From: Draconibacterium sp.
Lineage (GTDB): Bacteria > Bacteroidota > Bacteroidia > Bacteroidales > Prolixibacteraceae
Length of the DNA stretch: 64,000 nt
NCBI GenBank assembly: GCA_016705335.1
Contig: JADIYN010000022.1
Span: forward strand, 20,287-84,286
Reading direction: 5' to 3'
Under the pieces are notes generated by a model that was not told the DNA's origin, searched no databases, and saw only the letters and a program-made list of their open reading frames with translations. This document shows, one piece after another, positions 27,041-36,395 of this stretch. Position numbers and translations under genes: made by a program. Position 1 is the first letter of the stretch; each line of letters opens with the position of its first letter.

Positions 27041-27105
27041 TTGACTGAAGGTGAAATTAAACTATCACCCTTTAATTAAGTCAAACTGAGGTTGCATTTT
27101 TAACT

Positions 27106-27520
27106 ATGGCTAATAAATTCTACCATGCAGTTCTAAATTGGCTGAAATCAACAGAAATGTTCGCAAGGCCATCAAAGCAAATTCCCGGAAAGTGGAAGTT
27201 GGTAGAGTATTACATTGAAAAGGGAAATGAATTGCTTAACATCAAAGAAGAACAACTTAAAGCAAATAGGAATTTTGGCATATTGAATTTACGCCGGATT
27301 TTAATTTTTCGCATGACAATAATTTACCGGTTTGGCAAATAGCTAAAGTAAAAAGCGGTAATTGGAGCTTTCAAAAAATTTTATTACACTTACTTCCTCT
27401 GAAAATGCCAGGAATAATATCGAATTTCAGTTTGCTATAGAAAAAGAAACACTGAAATTATTGAAAAAAGATGCTTTGGGCAGGATTGAATTCTTTGGAT
27501 TTTTTAATAGAGAGGTTTAA
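27106..27520 (+). CDS. Small hypothetical protein, lipocalin-like pattern (frameshifted)
   Basis: From ATG 27106 the protein reads MANKFYHAVLNWLKSTEMFARPSKQIPGKWKLVEYYIEKGNELLNIKEEQLKAN (first 54 residues). The frame changes near 27270 and again near 27375-27380. The coherent continuation reads HIEFTPDFNFSHDNNLPVWQIAKV, NWSFQ, FITLTSSENARNNIEFQFAIEKE, and a last part KKDALGRIEFFGFFNREV. The GKWKLVEYY start and the alternating beta pattern resemble lipocalin-like DUFs. About 137 residues, no signal peptide. It precedes a similar exported protein at 27574. Function is unknown. Confidence 0.6.
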
Positions 27521-27573
27521 TCTTTTTTCAAAATATCTGATAGATTTGCTGGCTGAACACAAAAAACGACAAA

Positions 27574-27990
27574 ATGAAGTATAAGTATTTATTTGTTGCA
27601 TTCGTATTATTCATGCTATGCGTATCAGCTGTAAATAATAAGAAAGTTATTGGTGTATGGGAAATTGTTGAATTCACATTTTTTCAAAAAGGAGTTCCAG
27701 CAAAAAGTGATGAAAAAACATTGCGCGATGCCGGTTCGGTTTGGAATATGTATTTCAACGAAGATGGAAGTTTTAAACAGGAATTCAATATGAGGCCGCC
27801 AGCAATGGCTATGGAAACCGAAAAAGGAACATGGAAACTGGAGGCAGATAGTTTATTTATAGAAATTCAGGCAAATAATTTCACGAGAAAACTCAATTAC
27901 TCATTTATTTCCCTTGGTGATGCTTTTGTAATTACCTTACAAAACCCTGTAACTCCGGATAAGGTAGTGGCAAAATTCAGAAGAAAATAA
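27574..27990 (+). CDS. Exported lipocalin-like protein
   Basis: The 138-residue frame is intact. It has a signal peptide (MKYKYLFVAFVLFMLCVSA) and then the lipocalin-like start KKVIGVWEIVEFTFFQKG, with GTWKLEADSLFIEIQANNFTRKLNYSFISLG. The pattern is that of small lipocalin/START-like proteins of Bacteroidota. It has no Cys lipobox before the mature part (the Cys at residue 16 might be considered, but the context is weak). It lies 53 bases after its broken neighbour, probably the same operon. Confidence 0.65.
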   Translation: MKYKYLFVAFVLFMLCVSAVNNKKVIGVWEIVEFTFFQKGVPAKSDEKTLRDAGSVWNMYFNEDGSFKQEFNMRPPAMAMETEKGTWKLEADSLFIEIQANNFTRKLNYSFISLGDAFVITLQNPVTPDKVVAKFRRK

Positions 27991-28014
27991 AGGACTGAAA
28001 CAGAATACTCAGTT

Positions 28015-29238
28015 TTAAATACCGGTCTTATAAATTTCCAGAGCTGCAGGAAAAGGCTGCAGTGCACGTTCAAAAATGCCCAATGAATAGGCAATCGTTA
28101 AACCATAATTTGTAATCGGAACTCCTGCCAGTCTTGCTTTTAAAATGCGGCTCAGCATTTCGCGCCGGTTCCACATGCAGGCGCCGCAATGTATAATGAT
28201 TTTATAATCTGAAATATTTTCAGGAAAATCGTGGCCGCGCAAATTATCGATCAGGAGTTTCCCTCCCACATATTGGGTCAGCCAGCGGGGTATTTTTACT
28301 GTCCCGATATCTTCGCCGATGGGATGGTGGGTGCATGCTTCTGCAATTAAAACTTTATCCCCGGTTTTTAGTGTGTCAATCGCCATAGCACCGCGTACCA
28401 TTTCATTCAAATCACCCTGGAATCTGGCAAAAAGAATTGAAAATGAGGTCATCGGGATTTCCGGCGGGGTATCTGCTGCTACTTTCAGGAAAGCCTGAGA
28501 GTCGGTAACAACTAATTTTGGAGGCTTGTTAAAACGTGCGAGCACTTCACGCAATTCACGTTCTTTTACCACTACCGAAAATGAATCATTGTCCAGCAGA
28601 TCACGGATACTTTGCACTTGTGGCAGAATCAGCCTTCCTTTTGGCGCTTCCTTGTCGATTGGCACTACCAAAACTGCAGCTTCGCCGGGACCAACCAAAT
28701 CAGCTAAAATACTGGGTCCGTCAATAAAATCCTGGGGAGCAGATTCAAGTAATAATTTTCGAAGTTCAATTAAGCCGGTCTTTTTTAAAGCTGAAGTTTT
28801 TGTAAACTGAATTTCAGATAAGTTCAGTTTTGAAATTAACTCCTTATTTTCTTCATACAAATCGGTTTTATTAAAAACGATGATAAACGGGATTGCCCGG
28901 TTGGTAAATTCGTTAATTATCATTTGCTCGAAATTGTCCCAATCTTTAAAATTGGTAACAATAACACCCAAATCTGTGCGGTCGAAAACAGCCATTGTCT
29001 TCGCAATTCGTTTTTCGCCTAAATCTCCCAAATCATCAATTCCTGCTGTATCAATAAACAAAACCGGACCGAGTGGCAACAATTCCATCAGTTTTTCCAC
29101 GGGGTCGGTTGTTGTTCCGGCAATTTCCGAAACGATTGAAACCTCCTGGCTGGTCAGTAAATTCAGGATACTTGATTTTCCTGTATTTCGTTTACCGAAA
29201 ATCCCAATGTGTAAACGAAACGATTTTGGTGCCCTCAT
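28015..29238 (-). CDS. hydF: [FeFe]-hydrogenase H-cluster maturation GTPase HydF
   Basis: HydF is the scaffold on which the 2Fe subcluster of the H-cluster is assembled and handed to the apo-hydrogenase. The 407-residue frame is intact. It has the G1 loop GKRNTGKSS (residues about 14-22), TTTDPVEK (G2), FIDTAG (G3) and FNKTDL (G4). A dimerisation domain follows. The C-terminal cluster-binding domain carries CTHHPIGEDIG (about 302) and HCGACMW (about 350), the cluster ligands. It is the last gene of the minus-strand maturation locus and is followed by an exported lipocalin-like gene on the opposite strand. A terminator separates it from the Cys-rich gene upstream. Confidence 0.96.
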   Translation of the reverse strand: MRAPKSFRLHIGIFGKRNTGKSSILNLLTSQEVSIVSEIAGTTTDPVEKLMELLPLGPVLFIDTAGIDDLGDLGEKRIAKTMAVFDRTDLGVIVTNFKDWDNFEQMIINEFTNRAIPFIIVFNKTDLYEENKELISKLNLSEIQFTKTSALKKTGLIELRKLLLESAPQDFIDGPSILADLVGPGEAAVLVVPIDKEAPKGRLILPQVQSIRDLLDNDSFSVVVKERELREVLARFNKPPKLVVTDSQAFLKVAADTPPEIPMTSFSILFARFQGDLNEMVRGAMAIDTLKTGDKVLIAEACTHHPIGEDIGTVKIPRWLTQYVGGKLLIDNLRGHDFPENISDYKIIIHCGACMWNRREMLSRILKARLAGVPITNYGLTIAYSLGIFERALQPFPAALEIYKTGI

Positions 29239-29303
29239 ATGAGTACTTTTTTGAACGGTTTAAAGTACTATTTCATTTCGGTTTGAACAATGACAAGCAT
29301 AAA

Positions 29304-29326
29304 AAAAGGCGCTTTTGGCGCCTTTT
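29304..29326. terminator. Hairpin terminator
   Basis: Arms AAAAGGCGC and GCGCCTTTT with a four-T loop. It lies just downstream of the first Cys-rich gene on the minus strand and before hydF, and it has T-runs on both strands. Confidence 0.85.
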
Positions 29327-29343
29327 GTCTGTAGATAATACAG

Positions 29344-29598
29344 TTATTTTTTTTCTTCAGCTTTCTTTTCAGAACTGCCACATGCTTTACCTGAAGCAGC
29401 ACAACTTTTCTTTTGTGATTCAGCACAACCGGTAGTAGCTGTTTTTTCAGCAGTTTTTCCTTTTTCACTGCAGCAGGCACTTGTAGTTACCTCTTTTTTT
29501 GTTTCTTTCTTTTTGTCTTCTTTGCCGTTTGCGTTAACATTTGAAGATGAAATTCCGAATGCAACCGCCAATACGAAAATGAGAATTAATTTTTTCAT
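29344..29598 (-). CDS. Exported Cys- and Lys-rich small protein A
   Basis: The 84-residue protein begins with a signal peptide (MKKLILIFVLAVAFGISSSNVNA). The mature part is almost entirely Lys, Glu, Ser, Thr, Ala and Cys: KEDKKKETKKEVTTSACCSEKG and then TTGCAESQKKSCAASGKACGSS-like elements with five Cys, ending KKAEEKK. I do not recognise the domain. The Cys spacing is irregular, and the sequence would be disordered and positively charged in the periplasm. It is next to a related gene (29764) and between hydF and the aspartase-like gene. Possible roles are metal, thiol or persulfide carrier, or surface matrix. None is supported yet. Confidence 0.75.
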   Translation of the reverse strand: MKKLILIFVLAVAFGISSSNVNANGKEDKKKETKKEVTTSACCSEKGKTAEKTATTGCAESQKKSCAASGKACGSSEKKAEEKK

Positions 29599-29729
29599 GT
29601 TCTTTTAATTTAAAGATTATTTCTGGTTTTTAATTAACTTTTGTTTGAATTGCAATAAATATTGATATTCAAACGGTTGCAATATATGAAATTATGTGAA
29701 ACAGTAATGCTTTTTTAAAGAATTGGCAT

Positions 29730-29760
29730 AAAAAAACCGCTCCTTTACAGAGCGGTTTTT
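29730..29760. terminator. Hairpin terminator
   Basis: Arms AAAAACCGCTC and GAGCGGTTTTT around a seven-base loop. It sits four bases downstream of the second Cys-rich gene on the minus strand and can act in both directions. Confidence 0.88.
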
Positions 29761-29763
29761 AAT

Positions 29764-30114
29764 CTATGGACTCATCCAAATTTCTTGAATGTTATTTTTC
29801 TCTGCGGTCGCAGTTTTTGTTTTGTCTCCGCAATCTGCAGTTTTTGCAGTTGCACAACCTTCACTTTTTGCTGCAGTTTTTGCAGTTGCACATCCCTCTG
29901 ATTTAGCAGTAGCACAACCATCAGATTTTGCTGCTGTAGCTTCCTTGGTTTTTGCTTTTTCTTTTTCTCCTTCAGGTGCAGTAACGTTATTGTCATCCAT
30001 ATCGGCTACAATAGTTACCTGATCGTTGTTAACGGTCACAACATTTGATCCCGACATTGCCATGGAAACTCCATAAGCCGCTACTAATGCAAATACTAAA
30101 AATACTTTTTTCAT
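29764..30114 (-). CDS. Exported Cys-rich repeat small protein B
   Basis: The 116-residue frame opens with a signal peptide (MKKVFLVFALVAAYGVSMA). It has a short segment SGSNVVTVNNDQVTIVADMDDNN, then a Lys/Glu-rich linker, then repeats AKSDGCATAKSEGCATAK, AAKSEGCATAK and TADCGDK with four Cys in nearly regular 8-12 residue spacing. The last ten codons (NNIQEIWMSP) look unlike the rest. If one A is missing from the A-run near 29796, the gene would end AEKK at about 29792, just as the neighbour ends AEEKK. So the two are paralogues. Function unknown. Its position upstream of hydF and downstream of the lyase makes it part of the maturation neighbourhood. Confidence 0.75.
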   Translation of the reverse strand: MKKVFLVFALVAAYGVSMAMSGSNVVTVNNDQVTIVADMDDNNVTAPEGEKEKAKTKEATAAKSDGCATAKSEGCATAKTAAKSEGCATAKTADCGDKTKTATAEKNNIQEIWMSP

Positions 30115-30292
30115 GGTTTCAAAATTTAAAGTTATAAAATCTCATATTTATTTAGATTCAATATTAATAACTTAATTATTAAAAAGCAAATAATAGATTA
30201 AGATAATTATATCTATTATTAAGAATTATTCTTAAAATACAGATAATGAGTGAAATAAAAATTGTTAATGAATTTTAAAAATTGAACGAACA

Positions 30293-31688
30293 CTAATTTC
30301 CCAAACGACAAACTGATTCAGGAGATATTAATTCTTCATATTCTGCTTCCGAAATCAGCTTTGATTTCAAAACGGCTTGTTTAATTGTAATGGATTCATT
30401 TCGGGCGATATTAATAAACTCACATGCCTTTTCGTAGCCTATTTTGGGTATTAATGCGGTTATGGTTGCTGTTGAATTTTCGACATTTCTTTTACACACT
30501 TCTTCATTTGCGATAATACCTAAAACACAATGTTCTCTAAAAACTGAACAGGCATTATTTAAAAGCATCAGATTTTCAAGTAAGGCATCTGCAACTAAAG
30601 TCATAAATTGATTCAATTCAAGGTTTCCGGCACTGCAGGCGTGTGAATTAATTTGGTCGTTTCCCATTACACGAATTGCAATTTGTGCTACTGCCTCAGG
30701 AATTACAGGATTTATTTTTCCCGGCATTATTGATGAACCGGCTTGTTTTGCGGGTAAAATAATTTCTCCAAATCCAGCATCCGGCCCACTTGAAAGGAGG
30801 CGTAAATCGTTGCTGATTTTCAACAGATTTGTTGCGTGTGCTTTTAGTATTCCTGAAACTTCGACAAAAACATCTACATTTTGTGTTCCATCGATGAGGT
30901 TTTCAGCACGTGCCAAACCAATGTCTGTATTTTCCCGCAATCGGTCAACCACTCTGAATATGAATTGTTTTGGCGCACCAAGACCTGTTCCGATTGCAGT
31001 TCCTCCCAAATTTACGACTCGCAAACGTTCTTCGCATTTATAAATCCGCCAGCGATCACGGTTAAATGCTTCGGCATAAGCACTCATTTCGCGGCCTAAC
31101 GTTGTCAGCACTGCATCCTGTAACTGTGTGCGTCCAATTTTTACAATATGTGCAAACTCTTTTTCTTTTTGCTGAAATGCTTCCTGAAGATTTAAAACAC
31201 TTTGTTCCAAATTGCGAAGTAGTCTGATAGCAGCTATCTTTAAAGCAGTTGGATAAGTATCGTTTGTAGATTGATGAAGGTTAACATCATCAAGTGGTGA
31301 AATTATTTCATAACTCCCCGGTTTTTCACCAAGTAGTTGTAAAGCACGGTTGGCGATAACTTCGTTTACATTCATGTTTGTTGATGTACCGGCTCCACCT
31401 TTGCAGTGCATCGACTACAATATGTTCATTCAGCAAGCCGGCGCTCATTTCGGAACATGCGGTTTCGATAGCTTCAGCTTTTTTATTATCGTTCCAAAAA
31501 CTAAGTTGCAAATTGATTTGAGCACAGGCAAGTTTCACTTCGCCAAAAGCTTTTATCAATTCCCTGTGAACCATTCTTCCTGATAATGGAAAGTTTTCAA
31601 CAGCCCGGGCAGTATGAATACCCCAAAGTGCATCGGCAGGAATTTGTTTTGAACCTAAATGATCCGTTTCTACTCTGGATTGTATCAT
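30293..31688 (-). CDS. aspA: Aspartate ammonia-lyase-like enzyme of the hyd locus (frameshifted)
   Basis: A member of the aspartase/fumarase superfamily. The N-terminal part (31688 to about 31400) reads MIQSRVETDHLGSKQIPADALWGIHTARAVENFP, the usual aspartase start. The frame changes at about 31400, where one A is extra before GGTGGAGCC, then GGAGTSTNMNVNEVIANRAL and HQSTNDTYPTALKIAA follow. The catalytic loop GSSIMPGKINPVIPEAV is present. Joined length is about 465 residues, as in aspartases. An aspA-like gene next to hydE/G/F is a known arrangement, and it may supply ammonia for the dithiomethylamine bridge or adjust nitrogen metabolism. Assignment to aspartase rather than fumarase rests on family pattern and location. 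Confidence 0.88.
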
Positions 31689-31738
31689 GATTTAAAGGAT
31701 TTTTTTCTAAATAAAAGTGATCAACATTCAGCACTTCT

Positions 31739-33137
31739 TTAACAATAAACGTCATCTTTTCCGGCTTCCACCCGTTTTACCAATTTTTCAGCACGTTGGC
31801 GGGCAATTCCGGTCATTTCAGAAATGGTTTTCTGAATAAGTGCGTTACCAACTTCGGCAGTTTTTGGCGATGCATAATACATTAAATACTCTTTAAAACG
31901 AACTTAATGCATTTGGTCCGCAGTGCAGTTTTATATCGCCGGGTTTTGCCAAATCCATAAAATCTTGTCCTGTTCTTCCCAAACGGTAGCAAGCTGTGCA
32001 AAACGAAGGTATATAACCCATTGAAGCTACGTCGCGAATTACTTCGTCTAATGAACGGTGGTCGCCGAGACTAAACTGGCCTGAGGGATCGTCTTCGGTT
32101 TCTTCCTCGTAACCTCCCGGATTTGTGCGGCTACCGGCAGAAATTTGACTCACTCCCAAAGCAAAAGTTTCGCGGCGCATTTTGGCAGTTTCGCGGGTTG
32201 ACATAATAATTCCTGTATATGGCACTGCCAATCGCAAAATGGCAACAATTTTCCTGAAATCGATATCGGAAACAGGAAAGGGTGGGTGTGAAGCAATATT
32301 ACTGTTTGTTGCAGGTTCAAGACGTGGAACACTGATTGTGTGAGGACCGACTCCAAATTTTTCTTCCAATTCGTTTATGTGTTGCATCATTGCAAGAATT
32401 TCAAACCGGTAGTCAAAAAGTCCAAAAAGAACACCAATTCCAACGTCATTTATTCCTGCTTCCATTGCGCGGTGTAAAGACCAGGCGCGCCAGTTGTAAT
32501 CTCGTTTTTTCCCGGCAACATGCACTTTATCATAAGTTTCACGGTGGTAGGTTTCCTGAAAAATCTGGTATGTTCCAATCCCCGAATCTTTTAATAATTT
32601 GAATTCTTCGGTTTTCAGTGGTGCTACATTTACGTTTACACGGCGCACTTCGCCATGATCTGTTTTTATGCTGTAAATGGTTTTTATTGAATCGAGTACA
32701 TATTGAAATCCTTGATTTGGATAAGATTCGCCGGCTACAAGTAAAATGCGTTTTTGTCCCTGATTAATAAGTGCTTTTACTTCTCCTGCAATGTGTTCCT
32801 GCGACAGAACGGAGCGTACAATTTCCTTATTTGTAGCCCTGAATGCACAATACAAACACTCGTTGGCACACAAATTTGAAATATAAAGCGGGGCAAAAAC
32901 AACCAATCGTTTACCATATATTGTTTCTTTTACTTCGTTGGCAGTGTTAAACAACTCCGAAAGCATTTCCGGATCGCTGATATTTGTTAAAACAGCAACA
33001 TCTTCCAGATTAAGTCCTTTCATTTCGCGTGCTTTTGCAAGTACTTCTTTAGTTCTTCCAAAATCAGCAGTTTTGTTGGCATCCAGTATTTGCCAAACTT
33101 TTTGTTCATTGATAAAATCGGCAGGTACGTTGTACAT
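31739..33137 (-). CDS. hydG: [FeFe]-hydrogenase maturation radical-SAM enzyme HydG (frameshifted)
   Basis: HydG splits tyrosine to make CO, CN and the Fe(CO)2(CN) synthon for the H-cluster. The protein from 33137 has the radical-SAM motif ISNLCANECLYCAF (Cys 90, 94, 97), VNVNVAPL, GIGTYQIFQETYHRETY, PRLEPATNS and the C-terminal auxiliary cluster motif CTACYRLGRTGQDF with a third Cys in HCGPNA (Cys about 380, 383 and 406). A frame change at about 31897 follows SSF: one T is extra in a run. The rest reads KEYLMYYASPKTAEVGNALIQKTI and ends at 31739. Length about 466 matches the family. Next to aspA downstream and the TM1266-like gene upstream. Confidence 0.95.
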
Positions 33138-33174
33138 TTTATTTAGTTTTAAGTTTCTGGTTCAAAGTTTAAAG

Positions 33175-33486
33175 TCATTTTTTTGCCAAACCTGATTTTA
33201 CCGAAATTCCTGAAATATTTCCAAGTTTTCCGGTTAAAATGCCAAGTTCATCGGTTGTGGCATCAATTACCAAAGTGATTATCGACGTATTTCCTTTAGC
33301 GTTAGGTAATCCTGTCCGGGCAAGAATTAGTTCAGCGTGCTGACTTAGAATTTCATTTACTACTCCAGCGCTTTTTTCGCGGTCATCGATAATTATTCCA
33401 ACAAATCCCAAACGTTTCATTTTTTGCGTATCAAGATAAAATGTATCAGGAATCAAGACAAGGAATAAATTTTTACCTGACTTCAT
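33175..33486 (-). CDS. TM1266-family iron-only hydrogenase system regulator
   Basis: The 103-residue protein reads KMKRLGFVGIIIDDREKSAGVVNEILSQHAELILARTGLP, followed by NTSIITLVIDATTDELGILTGKLGNISGISVKSGLAKK. This is the ACT/NikR-like ferredoxin fold of the small family often found beside hydE, hydG and hydF, named iron-only hydrogenase system regulator. It has no DNA-binding domain, so regulation is presumed only. It is 37 bases upstream of hydG on the same strand, so they are probably co-transcribed. Confidence 0.85.
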   Translation of the reverse strand: MKSGKNLFLVLIPDTFYLDTQKMKRLGFVGIIIDDREKSAGVVNEILSQHAELILARTGLPNAKGNTSIITLVIDATTDELGILTGKLGNISGISVKSGLAKK

Positions 33487-33554
33487 CCAGTTAATTCAAA
33501 ATATGCTGTGGAAAGTTTTTAGGAGGGAGTTAAAAACATTGATAAATCTATATA

Positions 33555-33570
33555 ATGAATAATCATTCAT
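33555..33570. repeat. Short inverted repeat between two genes
   Basis: ATGAAT and ATTCAT arms around AATC, in the 220-base gap upstream of the TM1266-like gene. It might be an operator or just an AT-rich palindrome. Confidence 0.3.
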
Positions 33571-33706
33571 CAATAATAAATCAAAAAATGCTTTCCCTAA
33601 TGTCAGCCAAAGCCTTCCCGCAGGATTTTCAGTTCAAATTTAAGTGTAATAGGTTTGAAATGATTTAGAAAAGTCAAATAGTTTTTATGTTTTACAACCT
33701 ATTCTA

Positions 33707-35133
33707 TTATATTTTCCCCACATGAGGACTTAAATCAAAATTAATCGGGACAGTGAAGGAAACGTTTACAGTTTTTCCACGTTGTCTTCCCGGAATCCAG
33801 GTTGGCATCAAACTGATAACCCGCATTGCTTCATTGTCGAGCAAATGATGAACACTTTTAGCTATTGATATTTTTACCGGTTGGCCCTTTTTATCGATTA
33901 CGAAGGTTACATAAACTTTTCCCTTAATTCCTTTCTCTTGAGCTTCAACCGGATAACGTATATTTTTTGCAATGAAAGATCTCATAGCAAGTTCACCTCC
34001 CGGGAATTTAGGCATTTGTTCAACAATAAAGAAGGTTATATCATCAAAAGGTGAAAAATTCCAGGTATATGTAGTTTCTTCTTCAAGCGTTGTATTGTTT
34101 CTTGATGAATATTCCGAATCATTAAAATCGACAAACAACAATATTTTATTTTGATAAACAGGAATTTTTAATTCAATATTGCAATCAACAGGTTGAGCAT
34201 CAAATAACATGGGCGAAAATAGGCTGGGTTTTTCAAGCCAGTTAATTAAATCTGTTTGCAAACTATCCTGTCCGAAAAAATCAAAATCCTGAAATTTTGC
34301 ATAACCAGCGGTATCAATTTTTAAATTTATTCCAAGGAGCAATGTATCATTCAGTGTACTGTCATTATTGAATGTAAAGCTTTGCAGATCTGTTAAAAAC
34401 TGATTTTTACCTTTTAAGATAATCGGTTCGGTAATTAAAGGGTTACATTCAGTTTTTGATCCATTTGTATCAAAACATTTTTCTGAAATCAATTTACCTG
34501 TTTTATATTTCAATTCCCTCTTTCGGATTCCATTTGGATGAAATATTATTTGTTTTCCATCTTTAACTCCAAACGAGAAATAAATTGCTTGATCTCCAAT
34601 TGTTAAATCACTTGAATAATTGGTTTCCATTTGAATATTTCCGGATGGATAGTATGTAATTGATTTTCCATTACAAAAGCCTTCAATATAGAAAACTTCA
34701 TTTTTAATGGAGCCATCTTTATAATAATGAGTTAATTTTCCATCAAGATTAATTTTGTAATTTCCTGCAAAACGAAGTTCCCCTGTTTCATAATATCCTT
34801 TTATTTCACCGACTTTTGAACCATAATTGTAATTAACCTCTAATTTTTTTGCCCGGTTCGGATAAAGAAAATAACACTTTCCGTGTGGAATAATTTGACT
34901 TGAATCAATAAGTTTGTTGTAGTCTGACATATTAAATTCAGGATTAACAGATATCATTTCCCAATACTCCTCAATTTTCTTGTTTGGCTGTTATAAAGCT
35001 TTGCAATAAACTTGGTACTATCAGTTTGGTGTAATTCAATTTTTAATAATTGGTTATCGGAAATCCTCTGTGCAGATAAGATGGTTGTTGAACTTATCAG
35101 GATAAAAAAGGCTAAAAGTTGTTTTTGGATCAT
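33707..35133 (-). CDS. MORN-repeat and TonB C-terminal domain protein (frameshifted)
   Basis: The ATG at 35133 opens a signal peptide (MIQKQLLAFFILISSTTILSA). A frame change near 34960 restores KKIEEYWEMISVNPEF, and the rest is one frame. About residues 90-230 have YwqK/MORN-like repeats (KLEVNYNYGSKVGEIKGYYETGELRFAGNY, YKDGSIKNEVFYIEG, YYPSGNIQME). The last 110 residues are a TonB C-terminal domain (YPVEAQEKGIKGKVYVTFVIDKKGQPVKISIAKSVH). Such fusions occur in Bacteroidota envelope proteins. It is placed between the regulator and hydE, but there is no functional link that I can show. About 475 residues. Confidence 0.8.
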
Positions 35134-35255
35134 GGATTAAAAACTAATTTGGTTGCCATATCAAAACTAATTTTTTAGCAGATTATTTTAGTGATTCCGG
35201 TCAAATTTTTATTCATAAATTAAGTGTTATTTTAGTACTGTAATCAATTAAGGAA

Positions 35256-36308
35256 TTGGACAAGACAGAAATCATAGAATTGTTAGGAAAGCGTGGAATT
35301 CATCAAGATTCTCTTTTTGAAAAAATCCCGTAAAGTAAAAGTGGAAAATGTAACGAATAAAGTTTTTTCCGTGGTCTGATTGAGTTTTCAAATCGATGTT
35401 CAAAAGATTGTTTGTATTGTGGAATCAGAAAAAGTAACAAAAAAGTGGTTCGTTACAATGTTTCAGATGATGAAATTTTGGATGCCTGCCGGTTTGCATG
35501 GGAAAAAGGTTTTGGTTCGGTAGTGTTGCAATCGGGAGAGTTGACTTCAAAAACATTTGTAAACCGGGTTAATCGTTTACTAAATCAGATTAAAAAATTT
35601 TCGAATAATGAGCTTGGAATCACGTTAAGTTGTGGCGAGCAAACCAAAGAAACTTATAAACGCTGGTTCGAAAGTGGCGCACATCGATATTTACTGCGGA
35701 TAGAATCTTCAAACCGTGAATTGTATTACAAAATTCACCCTGAGAATAAAATTCACTCTTTTGAAAACAGAATTGAATCGCTGTACCATTTAAAGGATAC
35801 AGGCTATCAAACTGGAACCGGTGTTATGATTGGTTTACCTTTTCAAACAGATGAAGATTTGGCTAACGATTTGTTGTTTTTCAAAAGAATAGATATTGAT
35901 ATGTGTGGAATGGGACCGTATATAGAACATGAAAACACACCGCTTTTTCAACATCGCGATTTGTTAAAAACGAAGCAGGAGCGGTTTAATTTGGCGTTAA
36001 ATATGATTGCAGTTTTGCGTTTACTAATGCCAGATATAAATATTGCAGCCGCCACTGCCTTAGAAGCAATCGATCCGCAAGGGCGGGAAAAAGCTTTGGC
36101 TGCCGGAGCAAATATTATTATGCCCAATATTACGCCGCAGAAATATCTCGAAAATTATTTGTTGTATGAAAATAAACCAATTAGGGGAGAGGATAAAAAT
36201 CAGTCAATAAGCGATTTGGAAAATAGATTGAGAAAATCAGGAAATGAAATCGGGTATAATTCGTGGGGCGATTCGAATCATTTTAAAAGTACAAAGTTTC
36301 CTGTTTAA
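35256..36308 (+). CDS. hydE: [FeFe]-hydrogenase maturation radical-SAM enzyme HydE (two frame changes)
   Basis: HydE acts on the HydG product to make the diiron subcluster precursor. A TTG at 35256, with AGGA before it, gives LDKTEIIELLGKRGIHQDSLFEK. One extra A near 35324 and one missing T near 35370 shift the frame out and back. After this the protein reads RGLIEFSNRCSKDCLYCGIRKSN, with the CxxxCxxC motif, then LSCGEQTKETYKRWFESGAHRYLLRIESSN, TGTGVMIGLPFQT and MCGMGPYIEHENTPL. Length about 350 is normal. It is divergent from the rest of the maturation genes, so a promoter is expected in the gap between it and the MORN/TonB gene. Confidence 0.94.
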
Positions 36309-36395
36309 AGTTTAAAGAAAAGATGCCGGATGCTGGTTTCAATGGGTTAGTTCACAATTAAGAATGTCAACTCTTACATTCCAGCATTCACGCAT

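Noticed and set aside
29764..30114. Metallothionein identity for the Cys-rich proteins
   Set aside because: Bacterial metallothioneins have CxC/CxxC clusters in a compact cytoplasmic protein; here Cys are single and spaced, and the proteins are exported.
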